From: Lepidonotus clava
Lineage: Eukaryota > Annelida > Polychaeta > Phyllodocida > Polynoidae
Length of the DNA: 64,000 nt
Direction of reading: 5' to 3'
Assembly (NCBI GenBank): GCA_936440205.1
Contig: OW387148.1
Coordinates: 44,551,003-44,615,002 of the forward strand
How positions within the stretch are numbered: the first letter of the stretch is position 1; each line of letters starts with the position of its first letter. The position numbers and the translations under genes are program-made. The notes below the pieces were generated by a model. The model was not told the DNA's origin, did not search any database, and saw only the letters and a program-made list of their open reading frames with translations. Of this stretch, positions 1-11,055 are shown piece by piece.

Positions 1-54
1 CTCTGCCTCTGCCTCTGCCTCTGCCTCTGCCCCTGCCTCTGCCCCTGCCCCTGC
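1..54. repeat. CTCTGC/CCCTGC hexanucleotide repeat
   Basis: About nine hexamer units open the window. On the minus strand they lie in frame with the tail of the DUF7869-type pseudogene and encode Arg-Gly repeats. The repeat continues past the left edge. Confidence 0.85.
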
Positions 55-2942
55 CTGGCCCATCCCCCTCGCCAGCCTCTGGCTCTGATTCTGCATCTGG
101 TTCCGGCGGAGGTATGGCACGGGGGCCTGGGCCGGGTGCTGGTTCTGGTACAGAGGGCTTAGGGCACATGATGTCCTTCGTGTCCTCAGTACAAAAATCC
201 CGAATGTTCTTGAAGAGATACCACTGTCTCTTGGCCGGGAGGCCAGGGGATGGGCTGGGCTGTGGGCCTTCCTGGGGGACAGCTTCAGGGGCGACAGTCA
301 GCATCTTGAAGGTCTCGGGGGCCGAGACGGCATACTGCCGGAAGGTGACGTGGCCCTTGTTCTGGTCAGAGAACACAAAGTGATGATACTGCTTTATGCC
401 CTTGAGTGGTTTGATGAAAGGGGTCAAAAAAGATTGCCAGTCATACGACTCGACAAACACCTTCCCATTCTCGTCCCCCACAAGTTGGGCAAGGTTGACA
501 CGTTCTTGGGTACTCTTCACCACAGTCGCCTCCATCTCCGTGAGGCTCGAGACAGGCTAACGACGAAACTTTTGTTTAAGCAAACCAAAGCACCAGTCCG
601 GGGCAAACTTGGTGTGCCCTGTGATCAAAAAGTTTAAGGAAATGGACTGGTGCCGGCCAGTCAGGACCCGCCAGAGAAGATACGCTAGCACAAACTTGTT
701 CTTGTTCTGACCACTACAGTTGTCACAGTGCATGTCCACCGCCTTCTCCCCCAGGGAATACGTTTCAAAATAGTGGTGCAGGTATGAAATAACTGCATTT
801 GACCCCTTACTACCGCAATGGCTTTCGTCGATCAAATAGTTCACCTGTTGGGGGATGGCCTCGGCACAGACACCGAAAATGCCGACCTTGCGTGGGACAA
901 GGAAATACAGTGGGCCAGGCTGCATAGGAAAGGAGGGAAGGTGGACCTGCTGGGCATAATCAAAACTGATGTGGACCTTCGTGTCAGAAGAACAAGGGGG
1001 GTGGGGGCCAAGGGGAGGGGACTCTGCATCCTTGTAGGCAGCCTTGGCAGCCTTGACCATGTCCTGATAAAAGGCCCTCTCCCGAGCCACCACCTCGAGG
1101 TGAAGTTGTTGCTTTTTCAGCTTGGCCTGTTTCACAATGTCAGGTAGGTTACTAGAGGCAGAGATATCCCTGTTGTTGCGCTGGCATTCCCAGCAGAGGT
1201 CAGTCATAGGGCGGGAACACACTATGCGAGGGAGGAGTTGGAGCCACAGGTTTCTAAAGGTTTAGTCAGCCACACACCTGAAGTTAGCCTCCTCCATGGC
1301 GTTGCTGTACAACCTGTAGATGTCAGCCTTTGTGGAAGAGGAGGAGAGGAGGAGGATGTCATCCCATTTGTGAGAAGACACACAACCAGGCAGGACGCCT
1401 GTTGCCCGCCAGCCTTCTTTTGCCTGGTCACCACCCTGTAGCACTTGTACCACTTGATGATGGACGTCAGCTTGTTCTGGCTGATGCTGGAAAGGTCACA
1501 AGGTAAGAGTTACATTAGGCCAATAATTATTGGAAACAGGCAACAAGTACAGGTAAGTATTGTAATATTAATATGGACGATTTGTGAAGGTAAGTGCCAT
1601 GATCAGATTATGTTATGATTCATTACAGTTCATCTTGTAATTTACCTCACGTAGTACAATAATAGTAGGGATATCTAGGTAGACATTATTTGAGCAAAGA
1701 AGTTGAATATCAAAGCTACTCACGCGTACATGAACTTGAAAGTGTCCCTGCAGACTGGCCGAGAACCGACGAGGTAGTGGCTTCGTTGGTGCTGCCTCTC
1801 CCCTCTTCCCTTAATCCCCTTCTTCCAGGTCGACAGCCTGCTGCTATTGTCTGTTCAGGTACTGATGATGCCCAGTAGCAATATGTCCTTCTCACCTAGA
1901 AAACAAAGTAGATTAGGATAATAACAATCTGTACATGATATGCATGTGACTCAAGGAAAGAGGTTTCTGGATTGACCCATGAACTAGGTTAACACGCCCT
2001 AAATACTACCTTAAAAACGGTCTGGTTGGGTCTTAGTAGTTGTCTGTTATACTTCAAGACGTTGTCATGGATTATGGGGTAGTTTTGAGCGAGAACAACG
2101 TAGCTACATGGTCGCTGCGACAGGTTTGCATAACATGTATCTCATGAAAAACTTACCTGAGGACAGCTGAAAGACCTCCTGCCGACGTGCGACCAGCTCC
2201 GACGTCGTGAACTGTTTACTGCACTCCTTGTCTTTGTAGTGCTTGCAGGAACATCTAAAGACAACAACATACATGATATTAGACTTAGTTCACCTTCCTG
2301 AGGGCCACAATGGCATGAGACATGATTGATAACAGTTACAGGCCGGCCGGATCAGCTGACGCCATTAAGTAGGTCACCGGACAACCCTGACGCATCATCC
2401 CTGTTTATGGCACGAAATCAACTTTGAAACTTGATAAAAACTAGTTAGGCAGTTAGAATACATACCAGGGCACAATCGTAGGTAGTTTTATCAACATTGA
2501 AAGGGATTTAGGCACTTTGCCTACTTGTTTCAGAGATACGGCAACCGACCGCATGTCGGCCATTATAAAGTTTTTTCAAAACTCACATGAAGCGTTCGCA
2601 GTCGTCCCACTCTGCCTGTAGAAGGTCGTCCGTGGGGTCAGGGATGACCAGTGGCTCATCCTCATCGTCCTCCAGTTCCCCTAGAACCTCCTGAACATCT
2701 TCTTCCTCGGGGGCATCGTCTTGCCCCTCCTCCCCGTCGGCAGTCCGCCATTGCTGTGGTTCGGCTATACCACGTAAATTCACCCGATTTATCGTATTCA
2801 GGGCATCCGCGACAGCCTCCTCGTGACCCATGTCCTTCCCGACAATGTTGGGAGGTAATCCACATCAAAATCCAGCAGTGATCCAGGATTAAAGCAGCTA
2901 AATCCGTTGGAGAAGTGATGTCGCCTGTCCGTCCTGCTCGCC
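1..2942 (-). pseudogene. Decayed DUF7869-type (transposase-like) spliced gene
   Basis: Four exons can be read on the minus strand: about 2942-2587, 2254-2157, 1895-1724 and 1486 to the left edge. All inner borders have GT/AG sites (donors GTGAGT, GTAAGT, GTGAGT). The product matches a family common in aquatic invertebrates. An acidic N-terminus is followed by a Cys/His stretch (CSCKHYKDKEC), a DILLLGII block, then PMTDLCWECQ, and the core HCDNCSGQNKNKF...TGHTKFAPDWCFGLLKQKFR. I take the core for an RNase H-like DUF7869 domain from memory, without a search. The tail is rich in Pro and Glu and ends in Arg-Gly repeats. The copy is dead: in-frame stops lie at 1855-1857, 1262-1264 and 557-559, the frame changes between about 1434 and 1400, and a further shift near 2850 is likely. 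Good splice sites with few lesions suggest fairly recent loss. Host gene or domesticated transposase cannot be separated here. Confidence 0.75.
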
Positions 2943-3419
2943 ATGCGTCCCTTTAAATTTCCACAACAACTGAAACCGGAAGGCACCCGAGGCCTCTCAG
3001 CCAATCAGCCTGCTGCATTCCTCACATGTGACCGCCTTGACGACGATTGTTTACGGGACGACGATCGTTAAAACACGTTCTGATTGGTCCTTGCAGGCGC
3101 GAATTCAAAATCTGAGGCTGTGATTGGCCAGTTCACATCGCGCCCTTTCAGCAGGTACCTGGAACATGTGGCTGGGATGGGATCCAGACCGACAGGCGAG
3201 CCGCGAAGTTAGGGAAAAATGGCGTGAATCAAGGGTCTTTTGTTTCAGATCACTGAGGCGTTGCGCGTCTTTGGGGCTTAGTTAGAGGGACTTAGAGATG
3301 GCTTTGGGACCTACAATTTTTTTTGGGAAGACTTCTGATATTGAAAAAAAATGCGAAATGCGACTTCAGAGCCCCATATCTCAGTTCGACTTTCTGCGAA
3401 ATTTTTGAAATTTGGCCAT

Positions 3420-3664
3420 TTTTAAACAGTGGTGCCACCTATATGTTGTATTTATGTTGTTCTACAACGCTGTGACAACCTTGAGAATGTATAATTGTAC
3501 TTGGTGAAAATGATGTTGTAAGAGCATAGTTTTGTAATGTTGTGGCACGTTGCAGGACAATGTTGTGCCCTGACGTTGTGGCAACTTTAATAGTATGTAA
3601 TTTTATAATACAACCAATTTACAACTAAAGTGCAACGATGCAATTACGTTGTGTGTTTGCTGGG
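3420..3664 (-). mobile_element. Truncated end of the CCCAGC MITE family
   Basis: Read on the minus strand from 3664, this begins CCCAGCAAACACACAACGT, next to TA (3665-3666), and runs through many ACAAC and ACAACGT words to GGTGGCACCACTGT near 3420. It matches the left 245 bases of the complete MITE at 30661-31630. The inner part and the other end are absent, so it is a one-ended remnant. The rest of 2943-3780 shows only AT-rich sequence. Confidence 0.8.
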
Positions 3665-3780
3665 TAGCGTCGGTGGAAATGAAAGGCCCCCCCAGGTGGT
3701 GGGTGCGCCACTTGACATGTTATTCAAGATTCTCCATGGCCGTCAAACCCTACACTCACGCACGGAGTACTCTGGGCCAA

Positions 3781-3954
3781 GCCCGCCCGCCCGCCCGCCC
3801 GCCCGCCCGCCCGCCCGCCCGCCCGCCCGCCCGCCCGCCCGCCCGCCCGCCCGCCCGCCCGCCCGCCCGCCCGCCCGCCCGCCCGCCCGCCCGCCCGCCC
3901 GCCCGCCCGCCCGCCCGCCCGCCCGCCCGCCCGCCCGACCGCCCGCCCGCCCGC
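3781..3954. repeat. CCCG tetranucleotide microsatellite
   Basis: About 43 units of CCCG with one interruption (CCCGACCG near 3938). The Pro-Pro-Ala-Arg and Arg-Ala-Gly-Gly reading frames across it are artefacts of the repeat. From 3955 to 4129 I see nothing else. Confidence 0.95.
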
Positions 3955-4129
3955 ATGTTCAGTTGGGCATTATTATAAGATTAGCAAGTCGTTTGTACAT
4001 ACTTTTATACATTTAAAGTTTAATCTCTTCCCAGACTCTTGCAATATAAACAATGTCTAACTATTAAACCATACAACACTTTTGAAAACTCTTACTTCTA
4101 TATAAATAGTCTTAAATACATTAGATAAA

Positions 4130-4135
4130 GCTGGC
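4130..4135 (+). repeat. Left target-site duplication of the Polinton
   Basis: GCTGGC, matched in direct orientation by 38122-38127. If the inverted repeat simply continued here, the right copy would read GCCAGC on this strand, so this is a duplication and not part of the repeat. Confidence 0.85.
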
Positions 4136-4300
4136 AGTAGTATAATGGAGTCGCTGGCTCGCATAGTCAATGCTACTAATTAGGTCACTAGGTCAGTACG
4201 AGTGAGCATCGGGGAAAAATAGGTTCATAGACTAATAGAGACTTTGAATAATTGGGTCATTACGAACTACTTTCGTGACCTACTTTTAAAAATACGTTCA
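4136..4300 (+). repeat. Polinton left terminal inverted repeat
   Basis: Matches the reverse complement of 37960-38121, including GCATAGTCAATGCTACTAA and AATAGGTTCATAGACTAAT. Similarity fades past about 160 bases. From 4300 to 4745 the sequence is AT-rich and holds no gene I can support. Confidence 0.85.
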
Positions 4301-4745
4301 AGCAACGTATGTATTATTTCGTTATTTTTATATATATATATATACTTTATACGTATATTTTACTGGATAATTTTGCCGGACGTTCTTTGATTTTCGTTAT
4401 TTTTGCATATTTTTTCTATATAGTTTGTATAGTATTGTATATGTTTATCTCGTTTTATGATTTATGAGAGATAATAGAGAAATAAAAAGAAACAGCATTT
4501 TTCATTTATTGTTTTATTAAAATGACAAAGCCGTTTACATATTGCTATATACAAGGCGCTTGTTTTAGATTTAAAAAGTCATAAATATTTGTATTTTTTT
4601 CAAATTTTTCTATATTTTATACTTTTCTTGTTTTTTCATACATTTCCTATATAGCGAAAATGCTTCAGTTTTTTTATCTATAGTTCATTGTCCTTGGTGG
4701 GTAACCTATAACCTATATTTCATTGTCCTTGGTCAGTCATTTTTC

Positions 4746-5150
4746 TTAAAGGGCAAAGGAGTTGCCACAGCCTCTAGATTGCGCTGAACGTTCTGTGAGT
4801 TCTTCCAACTTACTCTGCAAGTTGGTAACTGCGAAGACCAGTCGTTCGACATTGGCTGACAGGGCCTCGACACAGTTGATGGTGTTCTCCAGATCACGTT
4901 GCATGCGGGCTAGTGGTAAGGGGCGTCTCTTAAGCATGTCCAGTACTTCATCTTCCTCTGAAGTCTCTCCTTCTTTTTCCTCTGTATCTGTAGATAACCA
5001 CATTTCTAGCGTTTCAAGATCTGGTGTTTCCTTCTTCTCCATTTCCATCGGTTTAATTTCATGTAAGTAATCACTGTCTTGTCTGTTAGGTTTGTTGTGG
5101 CTGGGGTACCTAGCGCTGACAGTGCGACGTAGGGGCTCAGAGTGCGACAT
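4746..5150 (-). CDS. Polinton small acidic coiled-coil ORF
   Basis: This reading frame of 134 codons lies outermost in the left arm of the Polinton. The product begins MSHSEPLRR, has a charged Glu-rich middle (TDTEEKEGETSEEDE), and a heptad-like C-terminal half around LSANVERLVFAVTNLQSKLEELTE that looks like a coiled coil. I do not recognise the family. By position next to the capsid gene it could be a small virion or assembly protein, which is inference. It belongs to a fossil element, and its present state says nothing about function in the host. Confidence 0.5.
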   Translation of the reverse strand: MSHSEPLRRTVSARYPSHNKPNRQDSDYLHEIKPMEMEKKETPDLETLEMWLSTDTEEKEGETSEEDEVLDMLKRRPLPLARMQRDLENTINCVEALSANVERLVFAVTNLQSKLEELTERSAQSRGCGNSFAL

Positions 5151-5509
5151 GTTTCTATGAGAAATCGAACACAGTGCGCTCCACAGGTGGTGCTAGTGAG
5201 TGTTTGTAGTTGTTGCCTGTTATAGTCCCAGATACCGTATGACGAACATTGGCAGAATGAGATGTGCTTTATAGCTATTGGTGGTAACCCGAATGAGTGA
5301 AAATAGAAAGTTTTGCCTTGTGGTGATACCCAAAATGCTACCCAATGTTCACCTGGTTTGTTGTGAGGATCTGTGTTGCTAATGAAACAAGTGAAGGGTC
5401 AGGGTTTTTTGGGTATTCTATCAGAGGGAAAAGTTCCAAGGAAATATCTATTCGTGTGGGGATGGTTACGTAGAATTTTGTTCAGTTCTGAGGTTTTAAG
5501 AACCATCCT

Positions 5510-6720
5510 CTATACCATGGCGTAGTCAGTGACCGGCAATCGGTCGGCTGTTGGCTGGATCAAGTTGTCGAAAGTGCTTAGCATAATTACTGAAACCGCG
5601 TGGCCCAGTGCTTCAGCAAACTTCAGGGACAACGAAAGCTTCTCCTGTTGGAGAAGGTTGATGCGGGCGTCCTCCGGGGTTCGGTTGGGGGTCAGGTCGA
5701 AAGCAAATAACGTGTACCCGTTCTTAAAATGGTGTAACTGAATGCCACAATTGTGACCCGAGGCCAAGAGCCCTGTCTCCCTGAAGAGTTGACCATACGC
5801 TCTGATAACGTTTCTGTTCGCAAAGTCTGTCTTCACGTGGAACTTCTGATCGTCGAACTGCAAGGCTACTTCTGTTACGTCGTAGTGCTTGAAGTTGAAC
5901 GGGTTCTCAGTCTTGGTCCCTGAGCTGGCCGACTCTTTGACGAAGCCGAGAATCACCCCCGTGGGGATCTGTGATGTGTCAGGCACGGTCCACTATTACT
6001 CCAATGAACCTTGCGTGAGGGTGTGCTTTGTGACCTTGCTCCTGGTGATCGGGTAGTTGAATGGTCCCATCTTCGGGTCGCGTACACTTTTATTGTATAC
6101 CTCCAACACCTAGTCCCTGACGTGAACTTGGCGCATTGTCATTTCGGCCTTCTTGATGATGACTTTGTAGTTCTCGTTAGCGGCCATCTGCATGTAGAAG
6201 CTGGCGGGCTGACGTTCGAACACGAGTTTGATCTCGCAGTGAGAGGGTAGGAGTTTACACTGAGTAAACAAATCCAGGTGTGGTCTTGCTACCATAGACT
6301 TCACACGTCCGCCGACATGGACTATTCGTCTTGAGTTCCAACCTGCGTTGGCTGCACCCCTGGTGTCCATTTTTTCTGGAGTGTCCTTGTACTAGTTCTG
6401 GCAACCTTGGAGGCGACACTTCCTGGCTCCATCCTCCGTCGTCAAGAGGTCGGTGAGATAAGACTTGTAGGAGTACTCTTCATTGTTCGAAGTTACCTTC
6501 TCACCGTTGATGAGAAGCTGCACGCTGCTGAAAAGTGAATGAATTAAGTTGTTGACTGGGGCTGCATCGTGTTGTACGGTTAAGGCAGCTTCGTCGTTTC
6601 CTTGGACCACATACTCCAGATAGAGTTCAGTTTCGCTGAGGTCTGTGTAAAGATTGCTCGGTTCGAAGGTGAAGTCAAAACACGTTGTGGTGTCAGTCAG
6701 AGCGTTGTTTTTTTCTTTTT
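5510..6720 (-). pseudogene. Polinton major capsid protein remnant
   Basis: Reading-frame pieces on the minus strand together cover most of a Polinton major capsid protein of the double jelly-roll (adenovirus hexon-like) type. The N-terminal part shows NNLIHSLFSSVQLLINGE and YSYKSYLTDLL, a hallmark of this family. The middle has FERQPASFYM. The C-terminal part has TEVALQFDD and ends near LPVTDYAMV. The gene is broken in several places. It sits between the small acidic ORF and the basic core-like ORF, a usual Polinton neighbourhood. Confidence 0.75.
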
Positions 6721-6834
6721 TTTATGAATTGACTTCGGAGAATATCTTTCTGTGATATAGGTAGTGCTCGTAAATCCAATTCGCCTACGGCACAAGTTGA
6801 AGCACAGTGATGAATGAGACTCATGATGACAGCC

Positions 6835-7234
6835 CTAGAAAAGAGTAGACTTACGTCTACCTACACTCTTCTTCTTCCCATTGGTACTTCTTGTACCTTG
6901 AGTTGCTCGTCGTCGTTTGGCTGGAGGTCCATTGTCGTCAGTGTTTAAGTACCTTCTGGCTGCACTGAAGGCATTGTCCATTAACTCACTTCCTGCCTTC
7001 TTAGACCGTTTTACGATGCTCTTCTTAATGTTTTTTCCTGCCACGACATCGTCGAAAACGCCTTTTCCTGTTCTCACAATGGTGGGGACTGCTGCTTTAA
7101 ATGCTGACGCACCAAGCTTCTTTATCATGGGAAGGGCTGATCTCATTATACTCCCGAATATCTCGTGGCCACGTTGTCTCTTAGCTCCACCGAAAGCAGG
7201 TAATTGTCCACCTCCAAACTGCGAGCGCTTATAA
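6835..7234 (-). pseudogene. Polinton basic core-like virion protein
   Basis: A Lys/Arg-rich product with a GGGQLPAFGG-like N-terminal stretch, a helix-prone middle (MIKKLGASAFKAAVPTIV), and a C-terminus with PPAKRRRATQG and KKKSVGRRK that looks DNA-binding. In Polintons and related adintoviruses a small basic protein of this kind lies beside the capsid genes and is compared with adenovirus core or pVI-like proteins. That assignment rests on composition and position only. Confidence 0.5.
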
Positions 7235-7318
7235 TATTGTCTGTATTCACCTCTTGGTTATGAGTACAAGGGTGGGGCGTTTATATAGTAACTTACTATG
7301 TTTGCACTGTGATGTCTG

Positions 7319-8755
7319 TTACACCAATGTACTATAGGGGGGAGAGAGAGCCCTAAAGGTGAGTACTACCGACACTTCCCCGTGCTCAAATGGTATAGGT
7401 TGGCCTGCACTGTCTCTTAAGTACACTGAGATCTCTTTGAAATGTGTTATTCGCAGAGGATGGAAAATCAAATTAGGAAAGTTTATTGTGTCCATTGTTT
7501 TGGCAGAGTAGTTGTTAACTGCCATACATCGAATAAGTGGTGCTTCAGTATCTCCTACCACACCGTTGTGAATAATGTCAGAGTACACAAACACTGTATG
7601 GTTTCTGAAGTTGACATCAGTTATTTGTTTCGCTCGTGTGCGTTTACCCATGTATACTTTTCCTTCGAAACCAAGTTGATAAGAAAGGTTTTCTGGTATG
7701 ACCAGCATGGAGTTGGAAGGTAGCGCAATAAGCGTTTTCATTGTGAATTCATTATAAGAGAAAAATTTCTTCTGGGCTGTTTCCATGGTTTTTTCGCTTT
7801 TCATCTTTCAGTTTCTTTACGATTTTTGGAATATTTTTCCTAATTATTTTATTCAGGATTTTGATGAGATCTTTGTTGGTTTCCACTCGTCCACTTTCCA
7901 TTGAGAAACGTGCATAAGACTGTTTTCCTGGAAAGTCTTTCTTTGCGATTGAATCGATGTAACTCATTGTGGGAGGAAGCTTTTTTGGGTGATCATCATC
8001 AACTTTTTCGAAAACTTCTGAGGGCTCTGGTTCATCGTCATCGTAATCGTCTTCTTCTTTTTCATCTCCTTTCATTTCAACTTCTAGGTTTCTTTTCGGG
8101 GGTGTTTCATGTATACGGGTCACTAAATCAGCATTTACATATCTGTTAGGAACGGTTCTCTCACTCTGTCACGTTTTTTCCTACTGCTCTCTATTTCGCG
8201 CTTTAGTCGAGTAATTGCTTCAACGCGCCTTGTTGGAGGTGATTGTAATGGAGTAATTCCTTCTCTAGGTTTCTTAGGAGGGGTAGGTCCGTCGGAAGTG
8301 TGAGAACTATGTATAGGAGGAGAGTTTGAAGTAGTAGGTGAAGACATACTTCCAGTAACTGTTATTACAGCTGACACTGCAGCTGAAATAAACCTTCCAG
8401 AAGACTCCTCAGGGTCTGGTAGGGGTGGTGTTGTACTTGAATCAGCTGCAGTTGCAGGTGTACTTGGGGAAGTACCAGGGGAAGAAGTATCTTCATCGGA
8501 ACCGCGGGAAGCTCTGACCTTAGTTGGTGCGGTGTTTTGTTTCTTCTTTTCGTTCGGTGCTTCTGCGCTGAGAAGGTAGAAAGTTGATTTCCGCACATTG
8601 TACAATTTTACTGGAAGCGTTATTTCAGATAATGCACAGTCTGTGTCAGCTGGTAGTACCATATACTTCTGTAAAAGAACTCTGTAAGTGCTCAGAGTGT
8701 TGTCTGGAAAGGTGTTAATAGAGGCGTTACTAGGTAAAGTGCATGTTACATCCAT
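7319..8755 (-). pseudogene. Polinton second virion (minor capsid-type) protein remnant
   Basis: The N-terminal region reads TLPSNASINTFPDNTLSTY and the C-terminal region DIIHNGVVGDTEAPLIRCM followed by EISVYLRDSAGQPIPF. Both are conserved signatures of one long protein in Polintons. The middle is low-complexity, rich in Ser, Thr and Pro with an acidic patch. The C-terminal half looks rich in beta strands. Family members are usually taken for minor capsid or vertex proteins, a role I infer from the neighbourhood and did not test. The gene is broken in a few places. Confidence 0.6.
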
Positions 8756-9840
8756 TTTTGTATGTTCTTAATTGGTTCCCAAATGTTGAATTTGTCTTCG
8801 TACCCTTTCCACTTGATGAGTGCTTCTCTTTTAGCACCTTTTCCTCTATATTTAAGGATGCTCTCAACCGTGTACTGCTTCCTCGGAGCAACTTTCACCT
8901 TCTGAACCTCTTGAGGATAAAACCACCCCTTTATTCCTTCTTGAAGGGCGTCTTTGATTCCATATCCTTTAATATAGTTGGGTTTCTTTACAGTGAATAT
9001 TTCTTCACTCCAATTTGGTTCATATCCACGGTTAAAGGTTTTCTTTTTTCTTAGAATTCGTGCTCTATCACCACTTTTCATTAATGGTTTCCTTTTCTTC
9101 TTCTTCAAATCTTTATCTCTCACTCTTTCGTACAAATGATAGAACAATCGGTCGGCGTTATCTTTATTAACGTCTACCGGTCGACCGCCTATGGTAGAAT
9201 GAAAGGTGTGGTTGTAAGAATGCACTAGATCTTGAAGTACATCTATGTATGTGTATGTGTTCATGTGAGTGAAGTACCGCCACATTTTCTGTTGTAAGGT
9301 GCCGTTGAACCTTTCTGCTATAGAGCATTTTATGTCATAATTTTCCCCAGTGAAAAAAGATATACCTCTCTGTTTCAACTAATCCTGAAAGGTTTTGTTT
9401 AGGAACTCTTTACCTTTATCTGTTTGGAGGTATTTAGGACATCTTTTAACTGTCATAACTTTGAAAGCTTCCGTAACATCTGTGGCTTTTTTACTCTTTA
9501 TAGCTTGTGCAAATCCAAATCTGGAGAACACATCTATTGCAACCATTATATATGAATTCCCTTTATAATACTTTTTGAGCTGTTGCATATCTATCAGGTC
9601 CATTTGCCATTGCTTATCTATTCCAAAAGTCTGTGTTTTACGCCTAGGAAATCGTCTCTTGAATGGTTTGTGCTTAGTATAAGCATCCACAGATTCAAGT
9701 GCATCTTCAATATGCTTGCAATTGGTGTCAGTATTTTTGAAATAGTGTTTCTCTATTTTGGATGCACTTGTGAAGCTTGCTGGTTGTTTAGGGTCAGTGA
9801 AGTGGTTAATCACTTCTTTCTTCAGAACCTTGTAGACCAT
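8746..9840 (-). pseudogene. Polinton retroviral-type integrase with chromodomain
   Basis: The rve catalytic core is clear: WQMDLIDMQQL, IMVAIDVFSRFGFAQAI, LQTDKGKEF and IAERFNGTLQQKMWRYF. Downstream come a basic linker and a C-terminal chromodomain (VESILKYRGKGAKREALIKW, then WEPIKNI). This is the enzyme that joins Polinton ends to the target and makes 6-bp duplications, in agreement with the GCTGGC repeats at both edges. The remnant overlaps the neighbouring virion gene by a few bases. It is broken. Confidence 0.85.
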
Positions 9841-9982
9841 TTTACAAACGGTGTAAAGTGGCGATGTCTTTGACTTCTCCCGTGACCTTCTTGTTGACCA
9901 GTCTTCTCTTTCTGCGGCCGCCTAGGTCTCTCCTCCTCTTCATGCTCCTCTTCACTGTCAGAAACCTTCATGTTATAGTTCC

Positions 9983-10264
9983 TTATATATTTTCATTCGG
10001 ATTTAGTTTCTTAACAATCTGGACGAATTGTTTCTGACCCGGTAAGCTGGGTCGCTTCTTAGTAGTCGGTCGCACTGCATTGGAAAGAAGGTTGACCAAA
10101 TGAGCTTCATCTATAGGTGTGTCTCCTAGAATGAGATGACCGTCCTTTGTAAACTGCTTTGGTGATTTGGCTAAGGTCTTGTAGAGATTACGCACAGAGT
10201 TATGGTAAGAACCCGGAATTTTTTCTAGTGCTATTTCCATCTTATGAGGTAGTACCTTCGGCAT
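9983..10264 (-). CDS. Polinton conserved small ORF
   Basis: 93 codons, starting MPKVLPHKMEIALEK, with a basic tail around RPTTKKRPSLPGQK. It lies between the integrase and the next small ORF, in the same direction. A similar protein accompanies integrase in other Polintons, often together with the next ORF, but no function is known to me. It is a reading frame inside a fossil element. Confidence 0.45.
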   Translation of the reverse strand: MPKVLPHKMEIALEKIPGSYHNSVRNLYKTLAKSPKQFTKDGHLILGDTPIDEAHLVNLLSNAVRPTTKKRPSLPGQKQFVQIVKKLNPNENI

Positions 10265-10270
10265 AAGTAA

Positions 10271-10693
10271 TCATCTCGGTTTTGTAGAAGTCCTTTTAGG
10301 TTTCATAATAGTCGGGGAAGGTGGAGGAGAGGGTGAAGGAGAACATGAAAGATGTGCTGTTGAAAACAACATACTTTTAGCTTTAGAGGAAAGAATAGAG
10401 GACCTAGTCATTAGATCGTTAAATGTGGCTAATTTCTCTTCTCTGCTCATCGTTGGATTGTTCAATACATGACCCATTTCTTTTTGTAAATGACCTAACA
10501 CCTCCACGGTAGACGCTGTAGGTTCAAGTCTTTCTTTTACCATTGACCTTTCGAAAAAGGAATCCCTGTCGCTTTGTTCGGCAGGAGGCGGAGAATCAAC
10601 TTTGCCAGAAACAGCTGAACTCTCCATTTCCATTTTGTTAGAACTTTGCAACACATCTGGATGAACGAGGAGCATTCGTTTGTAGCTTGTCAT
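10271..10693 (-). CDS. Polinton conserved ORF with MLLVHPDVLQ motif
   Basis: 140 codons. The N-terminus MTSYKRMLLVHPDVLQSS matches a motif (K-M-x-L-V-x-P-x-V-L) seen in Polinton-encoded proteins of many invertebrates. The rest is helical and charged, with a Ser/Pro-rich end (SCSPSPSPPPSP). Seven bases separate it from the next ORF, 10264. Role unknown; possibly virion-associated by position. Confidence 0.5.
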   Translation of the reverse strand: MTSYKRMLLVHPDVLQSSNKMEMESSAVSGKVDSPPPAEQSDRDSFFERSMVKERLEPTASTVEVLGHLQKEMGHVLNNPTMSREEKLATFNDLMTRSSILSSKAKSMLFSTAHLSCSPSPSPPPSPTIMKPKRTSTKPR

Positions 10694-10698
10694 TTCTC

Positions 10699-11055
10699 CT
10701 AATGATGTCTTGTAAGTCCTCCGATAAGACTGTATATGAGCGGAACAGCTAATCCCAATAGAGTGCCAATAAATCCACCTTCTTGTTCAAGAATCTTACG
10801 TTTGTGTACTAGTTTAGTTGAAGGCTTGGTAAGACCTTTGAGTTGTTTCTTGTACCTCAATAGACGACCGACTGCTTCTTTATTGGAGATGCGTAAGTTT
10901 TTATTCATAATATTGACACCTATTTGCGCTATCAACCTTATTACCTCATTAGACATTCGCATCATTATATGTTTACACTCTTTACCAGTGCATTTAGAGA
11001 GATGTCTCAATAAAGGAAGGTGTTTCTTTATGAGCGTGAGTTGTTTAGACTTCAT
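10699..11055 (-). CDS. Polinton conserved basic ORF ending QEGGF...LIGGL
   Basis: 118 codons. A basic helical N-terminal part (LLRHLSKCTGKECKHIM, RYKKQLKGL) is followed by KKI/KRKILEQEGGFIGTLLGLAVPLIYSLIGG, a short hydrophobic Gly-rich tail. The basic region plus Gly-Gly-Phe and hydrophobic tail is a recurrent small gene of Polintons and adintoviruses, compared by some with adenovirus pX or pVI peptides. It overlaps the ATPase gene by four bases, a compact virus-like arrangement. Confidence 0.55.
   Translation of the reverse strand: MKSKQLTLIKKHLPLLRHLSKCTGKECKHIMMRMSNEVIRLIAQIGVNIMNKNLRISNKEAVGRLLRYKKQLKGLTKPSTKLVHKRKILEQEGGFIGTLLGLAVPLIYSLIGGLTRHH

Noticed and set aside
114-637. Plus-strand open frames over the DUF7869-type tail
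   Set aside because: Antisense shadows of minus-strand coding sequence with strong family match.
3781-3954. CRISPR-like regular array
   Set aside because: Four-base unit with no spacers; a simple microsatellite in a eukaryote.
3630-4016. Open frames of Pro-Pro-Ala-Arg and Gly-Gly-Arg-Ala repeats
   Set aside because: They are translations of the CCCG microsatellite; every frame is open.
4150-4162. GCTGGC inside the left terminal repeat as the true duplication
   Set aside because: It lies within sequence shared by both repeats; only the outer hexamers are in direct orientation outside the repeat tips.
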